Below, one piece after another: positions 9,892 through 18,227 of a DNA stretch of 64,000 bases. Position numbers and translations under genes: made by a program. Each line of letters opens with the position of its first letter. Position 1 is the first letter of the stretch. The notes under the pieces were generated by a model, which saw only the letters and a list, made by a program, of their open reading frames with translations, did not search any database and had not been told where the DNA came from. The stretch is from JACVRW01 sp963808545 (lineage in GTDB: Bacteria > Actinomycetota > Thermoleophilia > Solirubrobacterales > Thermoleophilaceae): NCBI GenBank assembly GCA_963808545.1, contig CAWEGB010000015.1:248001-312000 (forward strand). The letters are read 5' to 3'.

Positions 9892-10314
9892 TTGGCTTCG
9901 CGCAAGCTCACCGCAATCGCCCTGAGTGCGGCCCTGGCAGCCGTCCTCGCCGCCCCTGCCTCCGCCCGCCAGCAGGACAGCCTGTCGTCCTCCTGGGCCA
10001 ACGTCAACATCTGCAGCACGAGCCAGCTCGGCGCCCGCGCCCAGCTCTCCGGGGACGGATCCTCGGACGCCATGCAGGTGCGCTTCACCGCCCAGTGGCT
10101 CAGCCCTGGCGGCTGGGTGCCGCTCAACGGCGCCGCCACCTCACCCTGGCAGTCCGCCGGCTCGGCCGAGTACACATGGGGCCAGGCCGGCTGGACCTTC
10201 TCGCTGAGCGTGCCTGCCGGCAAGAGCTATCAGCTCCGAGCCGTGGCCGAGATGCAGATGGGCTCCGGCCGCACGGCCACGCAGGTCACCGGCAGCTGCT
10301 CCGTCTCGGGCTAG
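9892..10314 (+). CDS. Secreted protein of unknown function, paralogue 2
   Basis: 140 residues from a TTG at 9892, with a signal peptide cleaved after APASA. The mature chain of about 115 residues is a compact version of the preceding gene's domain: WANVNICSTS, LSGDGSSD, RFTAQWLS, GQAGWTFSL and a C-terminal GSCSVSG. Conserved between the two are WAxVNIC, GDGS, TAQW, QAGWTF and two Cys. It lacks the linker and the basic patch. Probably a small exported beta-sandwich protein; binding or enzymatic role unknown. It lies 59 bases after paralogue 1, same strand, and converges on the GDPD gene. A GAGGAGGGTAGG stretch upstream may be the ribosome binding site, though distant. Confidence 0.7.
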   Translation: MASRKLTAIALSAALAAVLAAPASARQQDSLSSSWANVNICSTSQLGARAQLSGDGSSDAMQVRFTAQWLSPGGWVPLNGAATSPWQSAGSAEYTWGQAGWTFSLSVPAGKSYQLRAVAEMQMGSGRTATQVTGSCSVSG

Positions 10315-10319
10315 CGTCC

Positions 10320-11006
10320 CTAGCCGGCGCCGAACAGCCGCGGGTCGTTGGTGATGACCCCGTGCACACCCAGGGCTTCGAGCTCGCGTATGCGCCGGGC
10401 GTCGTCGACCGTCCAGACGTAGACCTGCCCGCCGGCGACCCGGACCTCCTCCACCAGCCGCCTGCTCACCAGCACCTGATGCGCCATCACCGCCTCGCAG
10501 CCTCCGGCACGAATTCGGGCGGCCGCCTGGCCCGGCAGGCGCGAGCGCATTACGCGCACGAGCACGTAGGCGGGGACCGCCAGCGGCGAGCGCAGGTAGT
10601 TGCGCTTGACCCGCGGCACCGACCAGCCACGCCGCAGCCCGGGCGACAGCTCACCCAGGCGGTCCAGGCTCTCCGTGTACATGCTCGACACCAGCGAGCG
10701 CTCCAGCAGGCCGCGCGCGGCCAGGCCGTCCACCACCTCCCCCTCGTACCCGGGCAGCTTGAGGTCCACGTCGAGCTCGACGCCCGCGTAGGCCTCGCCG
10801 GCGAAATGGTCGAGGCCCTCTTCCAGCGTGAGGCAGTCACGGCTCTCGGCGTCCTCGTAGTCGTGGGCCAGCACCAACCGTCCGTCGCGGGCGCGCAGCA
10901 CGTCGAACTCGATCATGTCGACGCCATGCTCGAGAGCGGCCTCGAAGCTGTCGATCGTGTTGCCCGGCGCCACGTGGTCCGCGCCCTTGTGGCCTACCCG
11001 TATCAC
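10320..11006 (-). CDS. Glycerophosphodiester phosphodiesterase family protein
   Basis: 228 residues, TIM-barrel GDPD. The N-terminal VIRVGHKGADHVAPGNTIDSF contains the catalytic His and the PENT-like metal/substrate motif (here PGNT). IEFDVLRARDGRLVLAHD supplies the EFD and HD metal ligands, and the C-terminal YVWTVDDARR and GVHGVITNDP complete the fold. It hydrolyses glycerophosphodiesters to glycerol-3-phosphate and an alcohol. PGNT instead of PENT is a mild deviation, because the usual Glu ligand is missing and activity may be altered. The GTG at 11006 overlaps the nei stop as GTGA, implying translational coupling; a GTG at 11015 is an alternative. Confidence 0.85.
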   Translation of the reverse strand: MIRVGHKGADHVAPGNTIDSFEAALEHGVDMIEFDVLRARDGRLVLAHDYEDAESRDCLTLEEGLDHFAGEAYAGVELDVDLKLPGYEGEVVDGLAARGLLERSLVSSMYTESLDRLGELSPGLRRGWSVPRVKRNYLRSPLAVPAYVLVRVMRSRLPGQAAARIRAGGCEAVMAHQVLVSRRLVEEVRVAGGQVYVWTVDDARRIRELEALGVHGVITNDPRLFGAG

Positions 11007-11818
11007 CCTTGACACTCCGGACACCAGTACGTCGTCCGGTTGTCGTCGCCCTGCCCGCGCGCCCGGATCCGCGTGCCGCAGCGCCGGCAGGGAAGCCCGG
11101 TGCGCTCGAACACCCACATGCGGCGCTCGCCCCTGCGCAGCGGCTTCTCGGGCTGGTAGCTGACGATGCGGCCGCCGCGCTCCACCGAGAGCTCCATCAG
11201 TGGCTTGATGCCTCTGACGATGGCGAGCACCTCCTCGTCGCCGACGTCGCGCACCCGGCGCCAGGGATCGACCGCGGCGAGGAAACAGCCCTCCGACTTC
11301 CACACGTTGCCGATCCCGGACAGGTTGCGCTGGTCGAGCAGGGCATCGCCGATCCCGCGCGTCGGATCGTCACCACGCAGCAGGCGCAGGAAACGGCGTT
11401 CGTCGAACTCCGGGGCCAGGACATCCGGGCCCAGGCCGGCGAGGCGCTGGTCGAAACGGGTCCGCGAGTCGGTCAACAGCTCGAGCACCGGGCCGTCGAA
11501 CTCGACCACCTCGTGCTCGGCCGTGCGGATCACGAGCCAGGCGCGCCGGGGGGAGCGCCGCCAGCGCTCGCCACGCCGGTAGACCCCCCACTTGCCGGTC
11601 ATGCGCAGATGGGAGTGGAGCGTCAGGTCACCCTCGAAGCGGATGAACAGGTGCTTGCCGGTGGCGTCGACGGCCCGGACGCCGCGTCCGTCCAGGCGTT
11701 CGGGCCAGCGATCCCGGGCGTGACGCGCCTGCGGAGTCTCGATCTCCTCGATCTCGCTGCCGACGAGCGCGTCGCGGATCCGCCGCGCGGCGTAATGGAT
11801 GGTGTCGCCCTCGGGCAC
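11003..11818 (-). CDS. nei: Endonuclease VIII-like DNA glycosylase (Fpg/Nei family)
   Basis: 271 residues. It starts MPEGDTIH: Pro2 is the Schiff-base nucleophile and Glu3 the general acid. Helix-two-turn-helix DNA binding is in LLDQRNLSGIGNVWKSE. The C-terminal zinc finger has CRRC and CPEC pairs around TTYW, with the Arg (DDNRTTYW) used for lyase chemistry. The MPEGDT start marks the Nei rather than Fpg branch, so oxidised pyrimidines are the likely substrates. It sits in an operon with lhr. In mycobacteria lhr and a nei gene are also neighbours (established knowledge), supporting a joint repair role. Confidence 0.93.
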   Translation of the reverse strand: MPEGDTIHYAARRIRDALVGSEIEEIETPQARHARDRWPERLDGRGVRAVDATGKHLFIRFEGDLTLHSHLRMTGKWGVYRRGERWRRSPRRAWLVIRTAEHEVVEFDGPVLELLTDSRTRFDQRLAGLGPDVLAPEFDERRFLRLLRGDDPTRGIGDALLDQRNLSGIGNVWKSEGCFLAAVDPWRRVRDVGDEEVLAIVRGIKPLMELSVERGGRIVSYQPEKPLRRGERRMWVFERTGLPCRRCGTRIRARGQGDDNRTTYWCPECQG

Positions 11819-11848
11819 TACACCGAGGGTACGTAGCTGCTGCCGCGG

Positions 11849-12061
11849 TCACGCCGGCCCGGCCGGGTACCGATGCGCCAGCTCGGCGCGCGAGCGCACG
11901 CCCAGCTTGCGGTAGATCCGAGACAGGTGGGATTCGATCGTCTTCTCGGATAGCACCAGCTGGGCAGCCACCTCGCGGTTGGTCCTTCCCTGCGCCACGA
12001 GCGCCGCGACGGTGACCTCGGTCGGAGTGAGGCCGTGCCCGGACGCGCTCAGGCCACTCAT
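11849..12061 (-). CDS. Stand-alone LuxR/NarL-type helix-turn-helix protein
   Basis: 70 residues, essentially only the DNA-binding domain. It contains LTPTEVTVAALVAQGRTNRE, then VAAQLVLSEKTIESHLSRIY and RKLGVRSRAELAHR, all four helices of a GerE domain. There is no receiver, ATPase or ligand domain. The ATG at 12061 is two bases past the lhr stop, and nei follows after 30 bases, so it is embedded in the repair operon. It may be a functional one-domain regulator or the surviving C terminus of a larger LuxR protein that lost its N-terminal part. Upstream sequence in this frame is inside lhr and not regulator-like. Confidence 0.7.
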   Translation of the reverse strand: MSGLSASGHGLTPTEVTVAALVAQGRTNREVAAQLVLSEKTIESHLSRIYRKLGVRSRAELAHRYPAGPA

Positions 12062-12063
12062 GC

Positions 12064-15000
12064 TCAGGCGCTGAGCGTGAGCTTGCGCGGGCTCTGGCGA
12101 AAGCCCAGCTCGATCAGGAGGGCACCGACCTCGGTGCCCACCACGGGCTCGCCGTCGAAGCGCTCGAGCCCGAGGCGCGGCACGCGGCCGCGCTTGACGG
12201 CGTCGGCCAGGGCCTCGAGGGCGGGCCGCAGCCAGTCCTCCTCCGGCTCCCGCAGCGCGAGCAGCGCCTTGCCGCCGCGCTCCACGTACAGGACCGGCTC
12301 GGCGTCGAGCGACACCACGAAGGCCCCGGGCACGCGCGACGGGCGCCTGGCCTCGTCGTCTCGCTTGGGCCACGGAAGCGTGGCCCCGTAGGGATTGGCC
12401 GGATCGGTCACCGCCAGCACGAGCGGGCCGCCGGCCTCGTCGCTGCGCATCGAGCGCAGCCGCTCGATTGCCGCGGAGAGCGCGAACTGCGCCCCGCCGA
12501 GCCCCTCGACGAAGTAGCCGCGGCGAGCCGTGCCCAGGGTCTCGAGGTTGGCCAGCTCTCCGTAGAGGCCCGAGAAGCCACCGGGGATCCCCTCGGCCAG
12601 CACGGTCTCGCGGGTGACTATGCCGTAGCGCTCGAGCAACACCTCGGCGAGCGCGCGCATGCGCGGCCCGTGGGCGGGCGCACCGGCGAACAGCGGGCCC
12701 GTGAGCGACCAGCGCCCCTGCACCTGCGGAGCTCCGGGCCGCCGGCGACGGGCGAAGCGCCGGCCGGCGTCGCGTTCACGCCGGGCCACGCTCAGGCGGG
12801 GCGAGCGCAGCGGGGCAAAGGCGTCGTTGGTCACCTCTCCGGCCCAGACGAGATCCCACAGCGCCTCCTGCAGCTCCACCGGCTCGGCCTCGCCCAGGTC
12901 GGCCAGCAGGTCGCTCCAGAAGCCGGCGCCGCGCTCTAGCCGCTCCCTCAGCGCGTCGTGGAGCGGCTCCGCCGGGGCCTCGCTCTTGATCGGCGGCGGA
13001 CCGAGCCAGCGAGCGTCCTCGCGGAAGTAGAGCGCCACCCGTCCCGTGCGCCGGCCGGTGGCCCCGGCGCCCACCCACACGAGCTCCCCGCTCGCGCACA
13101 GCTGATCCATCCAGGACGGCGAGTAGGCGCCCACGCGCCGCGGCAGGACGTCGCGCTCCCACACCTCGGGGGCGAGGGCCAGGCCCTGAAGGGGCACGAG
13201 CTGCTCACGCATGCGGTCCACCCCGGCGCCACCCGGAGGGGCCCCGTCCACGCCCTGCCACGCGGGCAGGAAGCGGGCGAGCGCACGCTGCTCGGCCGGC
13301 TCGACCTCCTTGCGCAGGCTGGCCAGCGAGGCGCGGCGCAGGCGCCGCAGCACGTCCGGATCGCACCACTCGCGCTCGCTGCCTCCGGGGCGCAGCTCGC
13401 CGCGAATGAGCGAGCCCGCCCGCTCGAGCTCCCGCAGGACGGGCCCGAGGTCGAGCGCATAGCGGTCCGACACGTCGCGGGTGGTGAACGGGCCGTGGGT
13501 GCGGGCGTAGCGGCGGGCCAGCCGGGCCAGGGGCTCCTCGACGTTCTCCAGGAAGACGGCCGGCAGCCCACCGGGGGGCACGGCGCCCAGCGCGTCGCGG
13601 TACAGGCCGGCGTCCTCGCTGGCGATCCAGCGCTCCTCGCCGCCGATGCGCATCTTCACCGTGCGGCGCGACCTCTCGAGGTCGGTGAGGATCCGCCGGG
13701 CGGCCACCGCCTCGAGGCAGCGCTCCTGAGCCTCGGCGACGGTCAGGTCCCCCACCGCGCGCAGCACGTCGTGCAGACTGTCGGCATTGGCCGCCCTCGT
13801 GCGCTCGCTCAGGCGCTGGAGATCGGCCTCCACCTCCTCCAGCGCCTCGGGGTCGATCAGCTCACGCAGCTCCTCCTGGCCCAGGAGCTCCCGCAGGAGG
13901 TCGCGATCGAGCGAGAGCGCGGCCGCCCGCCGCTCTGCGTTCGGCGTGTCGCCCTCGTACATGTAGGTGGCCACGTAGTCGAACAGCAGCGACGACGCGA
14001 AGGGGGAGGCCCGCTGGGTCTCCACCTCGACCAGCGACAGCTCGCGGGTGTGCAGGCCGCGCAACAGCTCCTCGAGCCCCGGCAGGTCGAGCACGTCGCG
14101 CAGGCATTCGCGGTAGGTCTCGAGCACGATCGGGAACTGCCCGTAGCGCTTGGCCACCTCGAGCAGCGACTGCGCCTTCAGGCGCTGCTGCCACAGCGGC
14201 GTGCGCTTACCGGGGTAGGCGCGCGGCAGGAGCAGGGCGCGAGCCGCGTTCTCGCGGAAGCGCGCGCCGAACAGAGCGGAGCTCGACAGCTCCTTGACCA
14301 CCATCTCCTCGACCAGGTCGGGTTCGACCATCACCAGCTCGGCGCCAGGCGGGTCGTCGGAGTCGGGGAGGTGGACGATGATGCCGTCGTCGGACCAGAT
14401 GGCGTCGGACTCGAGGCCGAACTCGTCGCGGATGCGCGCGCTCAGGGCCAGCGCCCACGCCGAATGCACGCGCCCGCCGAAGGGCGACAGCACGCACAGG
14501 CGCCAGTCGCCGATCTCGTCGCGGAAGCGCTCGATCACGATCGTGCGGTCGCTCGGCACCACCCGGGTCGCGTCGCGCTGCTCGCGCAGGAAGGACGAGA
14601 GGTTCTTCGCCGCCCGCTCATCGAGGTCGTAGCCGGCCGCCAGCTCGGCGGGATCCTGGTCCACGGCCGTGCGGGAGAAGGCGCCGATGGCGGCGCCCAG
14701 CTCCTTGGGCCGGCCGATTCCCTCGCCGCGCCAGAAGGGGACCGCGCCGGGGGCGCCCGGGGCGGGGGTGACGATCACCCGGTCGCGGGTGATCTCCTCG
14801 ATGCGCCAGGTGGACGCGCCGAGCAGGAAGGTCTGTCCCGGGCGAGCCTCGTAGACCATCTCCTCGTCGAGCTCGCCCACCCGGCGCCCGTCGGGCAGGT
14901 GCACTCCGTACAGGCCGCGGTCCGGGATCGTGCCCGCGTTGGTCACGGCCAGCTGGCGGGCGCCCTTGCGCGCGCGGATCGTGTCCTCCACCCTGTCCCA

Positions 15001-16536
15001 CACGATGCGCGGGCGCAGCTCGGCGAACTCCTCGGAGGGGTAGCGGCCGTCGAGCATGTCGAGCACGCTGTCGAGCAGCTCCCTCGACAGCTCGGCGAAC
15101 GGGTAGGCGCGGCGGATGGTGTCGTGGAGGGCCGGCACCTTGAGCTCGTCGCCGGGCGCGGTCATGGCCACGATCTGCTGGGCGAGCACGTCGAGCGGGT
15201 TGCGGGGGATCACCGTCGACTCGATGTCGCCGTCGCGCATGCGCTTGGCCACCACGGCGCACTCGAGCAGGTCGGCCCTGAACTTGGGGAAGATGCGGCC
15301 TCGCGAAACGTCGCCGACGTTGTGGCCGGCACGGCCGATCCGCTGCAGCCCCGCGGTCACCGACTTGGGCGACTCCACCTGGATCACCAGGTCCACCGCT
15401 CCCATGTCGATGCCGAGCTCGAGCGAAGAGGTGGCCACCAGGCAGGGCAGCTGCCCGGACTTGAGCAGGTCCTCGACGACCAGTCGCTCCTCGCGGGCCA
15501 GGGAGCCATGGTGGGCGCGCGCGACATAGAGAACTTCGGAGTCTTCGCTCTGCTCCAGGCGCTTCTTCCACTCCGGATCCTCGCCCGCCAGCTCGTTCAG
15601 GCGCACGGCCAGCCGCTCGGCGCCGCGCCGGGCGTTGACGAAGATGATCGTCGAGCGGTGCTGCTTCACGAGCTCGAGCAGCTCGGGGTAGATCGCCGGC
15701 CAGATCGAGCGCTGCGTGGTGGGCGGCGTGTCGCCCACGCCGAAGCCGTCGCTCGTGCCCACCAGGTCCCCACCTCCGGCCGCGGTGCCCATGCCGCCCA
15801 CGGCGGGGTCGGTCACGTCGTGGGCGTCTGGCTCTGACATGTTCTCCACCGGCACGTGGATCTTCAGGTCAAGCGGCTTGCGCACGCCGGTGTCCACCAC
15901 CTTGCACTCGCGCCCCGCGCCGGCCAGGAAGCGACCCACCTCCTCGAGCGGCTTCTGGGTGGCCGACAGGCCGATCCGCTGCAGCGGGCGCCCGGCCAGC
16001 TCCTCGAGCCGCTCGAGCGTCAGGGCCAGGTGTGCGCCGCGCTTGGTGCGAGCCACGGCGTGGATCTCGTCGACGATCACCCACTCGGTGTCCACCAGGA
16101 ACTCGCGCGCCCGCGACGTGAGCATCAGGTAGAGCGACTCCGGAGTGGTGATGAGCACGTCCGGCGGGGTGCGCAGCATGGCCTGCCGTTCCTTCTGCGG
16201 AGTGTCTCCGGTGCGAATGGCCACGCGGATGTCGCCGCCGATGCCCTTGAGCGGTGCGCGCAGGTTCTTCTCGACGTCGTAGGAGAGCGCCTTCAGGGGA
16301 GAGACGTACACGAGGCGCGTGCGCCGCGGTTCGGCGGGCTCGGCCACCAGGCGATCGAGTCCCCAGAGGAAGGCGGCCAGGGTCTTCCCCGAACCGGTGG
16401 GGGCGGAGACGAGCACGTTCTCCCCTCCCGCAATGGCAGGCCAGGCCTGCTCCTGGGCCTCCGTGGGACGCTCGAAGGAGCGCGTGAACCAATCACGGAC
16501 CTGCGGGGTGAACGATGCGAGCGGGTCTGGCTTCAC
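12064..16536 (-). CDS. lhr: Lhr-type ATP-dependent DNA helicase
   Basis: 1490 residues, the long Lhr form. Superfamily-2 motifs are clear: Walker A APTGSGKTLAAFLWG (about 45), DEIH box VIVDEIHAVA (about 160), GLSATQKP (about 195), motif IV TIIFVNARRGAERLA, motif V ATSSLELGIDMGAVDLVIQ and motif VI LQRIGRAGHNVG (about 400). The Lhr winged-helix and core C-terminal region follow, then a further 600-residue C-terminal extension ending RQSPRKLTLSA. It translocates 3' to 5' on single-stranded DNA and unwinds RNA:DNA hybrids (family knowledge). A Gly/Asp-rich insert of about 45 residues (near 230-275, AVGGMGTAAGGG) interrupts the inter-lobe region. It is the first gene of the lhr-HTH-nei-GDPD operon. 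Confidence 0.95.
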   Translation of the reverse strand: MKPDPLASFTPQVRDWFTRSFERPTEAQEQAWPAIAGGENVLVSAPTGSGKTLAAFLWGLDRLVAEPAEPRRTRLVYVSPLKALSYDVEKNLRAPLKGIGGDIRVAIRTGDTPQKERQAMLRTPPDVLITTPESLYLMLTSRAREFLVDTEWVIVDEIHAVARTKRGAHLALTLERLEELAGRPLQRIGLSATQKPLEEVGRFLAGAGRECKVVDTGVRKPLDLKIHVPVENMSEPDAHDVTDPAVGGMGTAAGGGDLVGTSDGFGVGDTPPTTQRSIWPAIYPELLELVKQHRSTIIFVNARRGAERLAVRLNELAGEDPEWKKRLEQSEDSEVLYVARAHHGSLAREERLVVEDLLKSGQLPCLVATSSLELGIDMGAVDLVIQVESPKSVTAGLQRIGRAGHNVGDVSRGRIFPKFRADLLECAVVAKRMRDGDIESTVIPRNPLDVLAQQIVAMTAPGDELKVPALHDTIRRAYPFAELSRELLDSVLDMLDGRYPSEEFAELRPRIVWDRVEDTIRARKGARQLAVTNAGTIPDRGLYGVHLPDGRRVGELDEEMVYEARPGQTFLLGASTWRIEEITRDRVIVTPAPGAPGAVPFWRGEGIGRPKELGAAIGAFSRTAVDQDPAELAAGYDLDERAAKNLSSFLREQRDATRVVPSDRTIVIERFRDEIGDWRLCVLSPFGGRVHSAWALALSARIRDEFGLESDAIWSDDGIIVHLPDSDDPPGAELVMVEPDLVEEMVVKELSSSALFGARFRENAARALLLPRAYPGKRTPLWQQRLKAQSLLEVAKRYGQFPIVLETYRECLRDVLDLPGLEELLRGLHTRELSLVEVETQRASPFASSLLFDYVATYMYEGDTPNAERRAAALSLDRDLLRELLGQEELRELIDPEALEEVEADLQRLSERTRAANADSLHDVLRAVGDLTVAEAQERCLEAVAARRILTDLERSRRTVKMRIGGEERWIASEDAGLYRDALGAVPPGGLPAVFLENVEEPLARLARRYARTHGPFTTRDVSDRYALDLGPVLRELERAGSLIRGELRPGGSEREWCDPDVLRRLRRASLASLRKEVEPAEQRALARFLPAWQGVDGAPPGGAGVDRMREQLVPLQGLALAPEVWERDVLPRRVGAYSPSWMDQLCASGELVWVGAGATGRRTGRVALYFREDARWLGPPPIKSEAPAEPLHDALRERLERGAGFWSDLLADLGEAEPVELQEALWDLVWAGEVTNDAFAPLRSPRLSVARRERDAGRRFARRRRPGAPQVQGRWSLTGPLFAGAPAHGPRMRALAEVLLERYGIVTRETVLAEGIPGGFSGLYGELANLETLGTARRGYFVEGLGGAQFALSAAIERLRSMRSDEAGGPLVLAVTDPANPYGATLPWPKRDDEARRPSRVPGAFVVSLDAEPVLYVERGGKALLALREPEEDWLRPALEALADAVKRGRVPRLGLERFDGEPVVGTEVGALLIELGFRQSPRKLTLSA

Positions 16537-16599
16537 AGGACCCCCGAGCGTACCGCGTCAGGGTGCCGGACTCAGAGCGTCCGGCTACGCTGCGGCGGT

Positions 16600-16923
16600 A
16601 TGGATTCGTTTCGAATTCGACTGGCCGCCGTTGCGGTGGCCGCTGTCCTCTCGCTCGGGGCGGCGGCCTGCGGGGCGGAGGACGAGGGCAACGAGCTGCG
16701 CGACCAGGTGGAGAGCTCGGCCGACGATGTGCGCAAGGAGGCCGAGGACCTGCGCAAGGAGATCGAGGAGGGCACGAAGACCTCCCGGGAGGAGCTCGAG
16801 AAGGCCGCCGACGACCTGAAGAAGGAAGCCGATCAGGCGGAGAAGGACCTCGAGGGCAACGCCGACGAGCTGCGCAAGGAGGCGGAGGAGCTGCGCGAGG
16901 AGCTCGAGGAGCAGGCGCCCTAG
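16600..16923 (+). CDS. Small lipoprotein with a long charged amphipathic helix
   Basis: 107 residues. The N terminus has a hydrophobic leader ending LGAAACG, a plausible lipobox, so the mature protein would be lipid-anchored at Cys24. The remainder is almost entirely Glu/Lys/Asp/Arg with regular heptad-like spacing (repeated DDxRKEAEDLRKE-type units) and reads as one extended helix or coiled coil, similar in style to Lpp-like or apolipoprotein-like proteins. No enzymatic motif. The ATG at 16600 has little Shine-Dalgarno support. It is divergent from lhr (63 bases) and converges on a small membrane protein gene 10 bases away. Confidence 0.72.
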   Translation: MDSFRIRLAAVAVAAVLSLGAAACGAEDEGNELRDQVESSADDVRKEAEDLRKEIEEGTKTSREELEKAADDLKKEADQAEKDLEGNADELRKEAEELREELEEQAP

Positions 16924-16933
16924 GCGTTGCGGG

Positions 16934-17155
16934 TCAGCTCACCCGCGGCAGCGTGCTCTCGGCCACCACGCGGTGCAGCTGGACTCCGAGCGCGACTCCC
17001 GCGAGGCCGAGCGCCGTCAGCGCCCCCGCCTCGGGGCTCAGCAGGAGCGCGGCCACCGGGATGAGCGCCGCGACTGCCGGCAGGACCTGCCAGCGTCCGG
17101 CCGCGAGGCCGGCGAAGGTGGAGAGGAGAAGTACGGCACAGACGACGACTGCCAT
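16934..17155 (-). CDS. Small membrane protein, unknown function
   Basis: 73 residues with two predicted transmembrane helices: VVVCAVLLLSTFAGLAAG near the N terminus and a second rich in Ala/Leu (VAALIPVAALLLS), possibly continuing to a third hydrophobic stretch. It starts at an ATG at 17155 preceded by AAAGGAG eight bases upstream, a strong ribosome site that decides the start. It follows the NlpC/P60 gene by 14 bases and is probably in the same transcript, so it may come under the same c-di-AMP riboswitch. A 6-bp inverted repeat (16929-16946) straddles its 3' end. Confidence 0.6.
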   Translation of the reverse strand: MAVVVCAVLLLSTFAGLAAGRWQVLPAVAALIPVAALLLSPEAGALTALGLAGVALGVQLHRVVAESTLPRVS

Positions 17156-17169
17156 GGTCAGGTCTCCTT

Positions 17170-18006
17170 TCAGAGTCCCTCGGGGTGACGTCCGGTGTAG
17201 CCACGGGCGGACCGCATCCGCTCGCTCCAGCGATTGCCGGTGACCTTGCGGGCCGACGTGTCGAAGCGCAGTCCGGCGACGATCAGGTAGGCGTGCCCGG
17301 CGTTGGCACGCACGGTGACCCACTCGCCGCGCCCACGGTCGCCCCAGCTCGTGAAACCGCCGGAGGCCAGTGGAGAGTCGAGCAGGCCGGCGGCATGAAG
17401 CACGTAGCTGACCGATCCGGAGCAGTCGTAGCCCGAGTCGCGCCAGCGACCGTGTCCCCCGCCGTACTTGTAGGGCTTGCGCGCGATCTTGTTGCCCGCG
17501 GCGATGATGTCCTTGACCTCCTGGGGGGCAGAGGCCGGCGCCACGGCCAGGCCGTCGTCGCCCACGTAGCCCTCGTCGCCGGGAGCCTCGGTCACCGGGG
17601 TTCCCTCGCCCACGGGGGCTCCCTCCACGTAGCCGGCGCCGCCCTCGGCTGAGCCGCCGCTGTCGCTCGGATCGGTGGTCTCCTGGCCGGCCGTCCGCTG
17701 ACCGGTGCTCTCGCCGCCGGCGGCACGCTCACGCACCAGGCGCTGCTCGGCCCGGGAGGCGCGACCGTTGACGCGCTTGCCCTCGGCCGCCTCGAAGGAT
17801 TTGAGGCTCGTACGGGTGCCGCGCCCGAACTCGCCGTCCACGCCGGTCTCGTAACCCACCCGGTCCAGATAGCGCTGAAGCGCCCGGACGTCGGACCCGC
17901 TCGAGCCGAGCCCCAGGGTGCGGGACGCGTAGCTCGCGGCCATCGCGTCGGCGGCCGGGATCAGGCTGACTGCGGCTGCGGCGAGTACCGGCAGCGTCCT
18001 TCGCAT
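17170..18006 (-). CDS. Secreted peptidoglycan hydrolase: PG-binding plus NlpC/P60-like domain
   Basis: 278 residues. Signal peptide (MRRTLPVLAAAAVSLIP, cleaved near DAMA). A peptidoglycan-binding type-1 domain spans about 28-90 (LGSSGSDVRALQRYLDRVGYETGVDGEFGRGT). An acidic Gly/Glu-rich linker follows (about 95-160). The NlpC/P60-type domain has the catalytic Cys in GYDCSGSVSYVLHAAG (about 195) and catalytic His in NAGHAYLIV (about 240). It probably cleaves stem-peptide bonds during wall remodelling. An AAGGAGC ribosome site precedes the ATG at 18006. The leader carries a c-di-AMP riboswitch, the known control of such hydrolases in actinobacteria. Confidence 0.9.
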   Translation of the reverse strand: MRRTLPVLAAAAVSLIPAADAMAASYASRTLGLGSSGSDVRALQRYLDRVGYETGVDGEFGRGTRTSLKSFEAAEGKRVNGRASRAEQRLVRERAAGGESTGQRTAGQETTDPSDSGGSAEGGAGYVEGAPVGEGTPVTEAPGDEGYVGDDGLAVAPASAPQEVKDIIAAGNKIARKPYKYGGGHGRWRDSGYDCSGSVSYVLHAAGLLDSPLASGGFTSWGDRGRGEWVTVRANAGHAYLIVAGLRFDTSARKVTGNRWSERMRSARGYTGRHPEGL

Positions 18007-18028
18007 GCGTAGGTGCTCCTTCTCTTCT

Positions 18029-18147
18029 CGGCGCCTACGGGGTTAGCTGTCGGGCTCGCGCCAGAAGAGTGGCGCTACACGGCGGATCGCTGTGATTCGC
18101 CCCGAACTACCTGGTTCCCCCGTTCCGCGGCCGCCTGGCGACCGTGG
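18029..18147 (-). ncRNA. c-di-AMP riboswitch (ydaO-yuaA class)
   Basis: On the minus strand, in order: GGTCGCC, GGGGGAACC, TTCGGGGCGAATCAC, a variable hairpin with GCGCCA/TGGCGC arms, then GAGCCCGACAGCTAACCCCG and TAGGCGCC. This order and the nearly invariant GAACC, GGGNNAAUC and GACAGCUAAC elements match the ydaO aptamer. P1 can form between CGCC near 18137-18140 and GGCG near 18030-18034. The aptamer ends about 22 bases before the hydrolase start with no intrinsic terminator between, so the output is probably at translation initiation. Edges are approximate. Confidence 0.85.
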
Positions 18148-18227
18148 ACTCGGCTATGGGTTCCTTGCGGGGCGGCACAGTAGCAGTCGACTCGACCGGA
18201 ACCGGCCCGATCGCCAAGCTTGTCCGT

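Noticed and set aside
12958..15837. 959-codon plus-strand open frame opposite lhr
   Set aside because: It is antisense to a clearly conserved helicase, has His/Arg/Gly-rich composition with no motifs, and high GC makes such shadow frames common.
16929..16946. GCGGGT/ACCCGC hairpin as a terminator
   Set aside because: Only six base pairs, no T tract, and it overlaps a stop codon between convergent genes; noted only in the neighbouring gene entry.
18144..18227. Earlier ATG start for the SGNH lipoprotein
   Set aside because: It would place coding sequence over the riboswitch aptamer and leave the lipoprotein signal internal.
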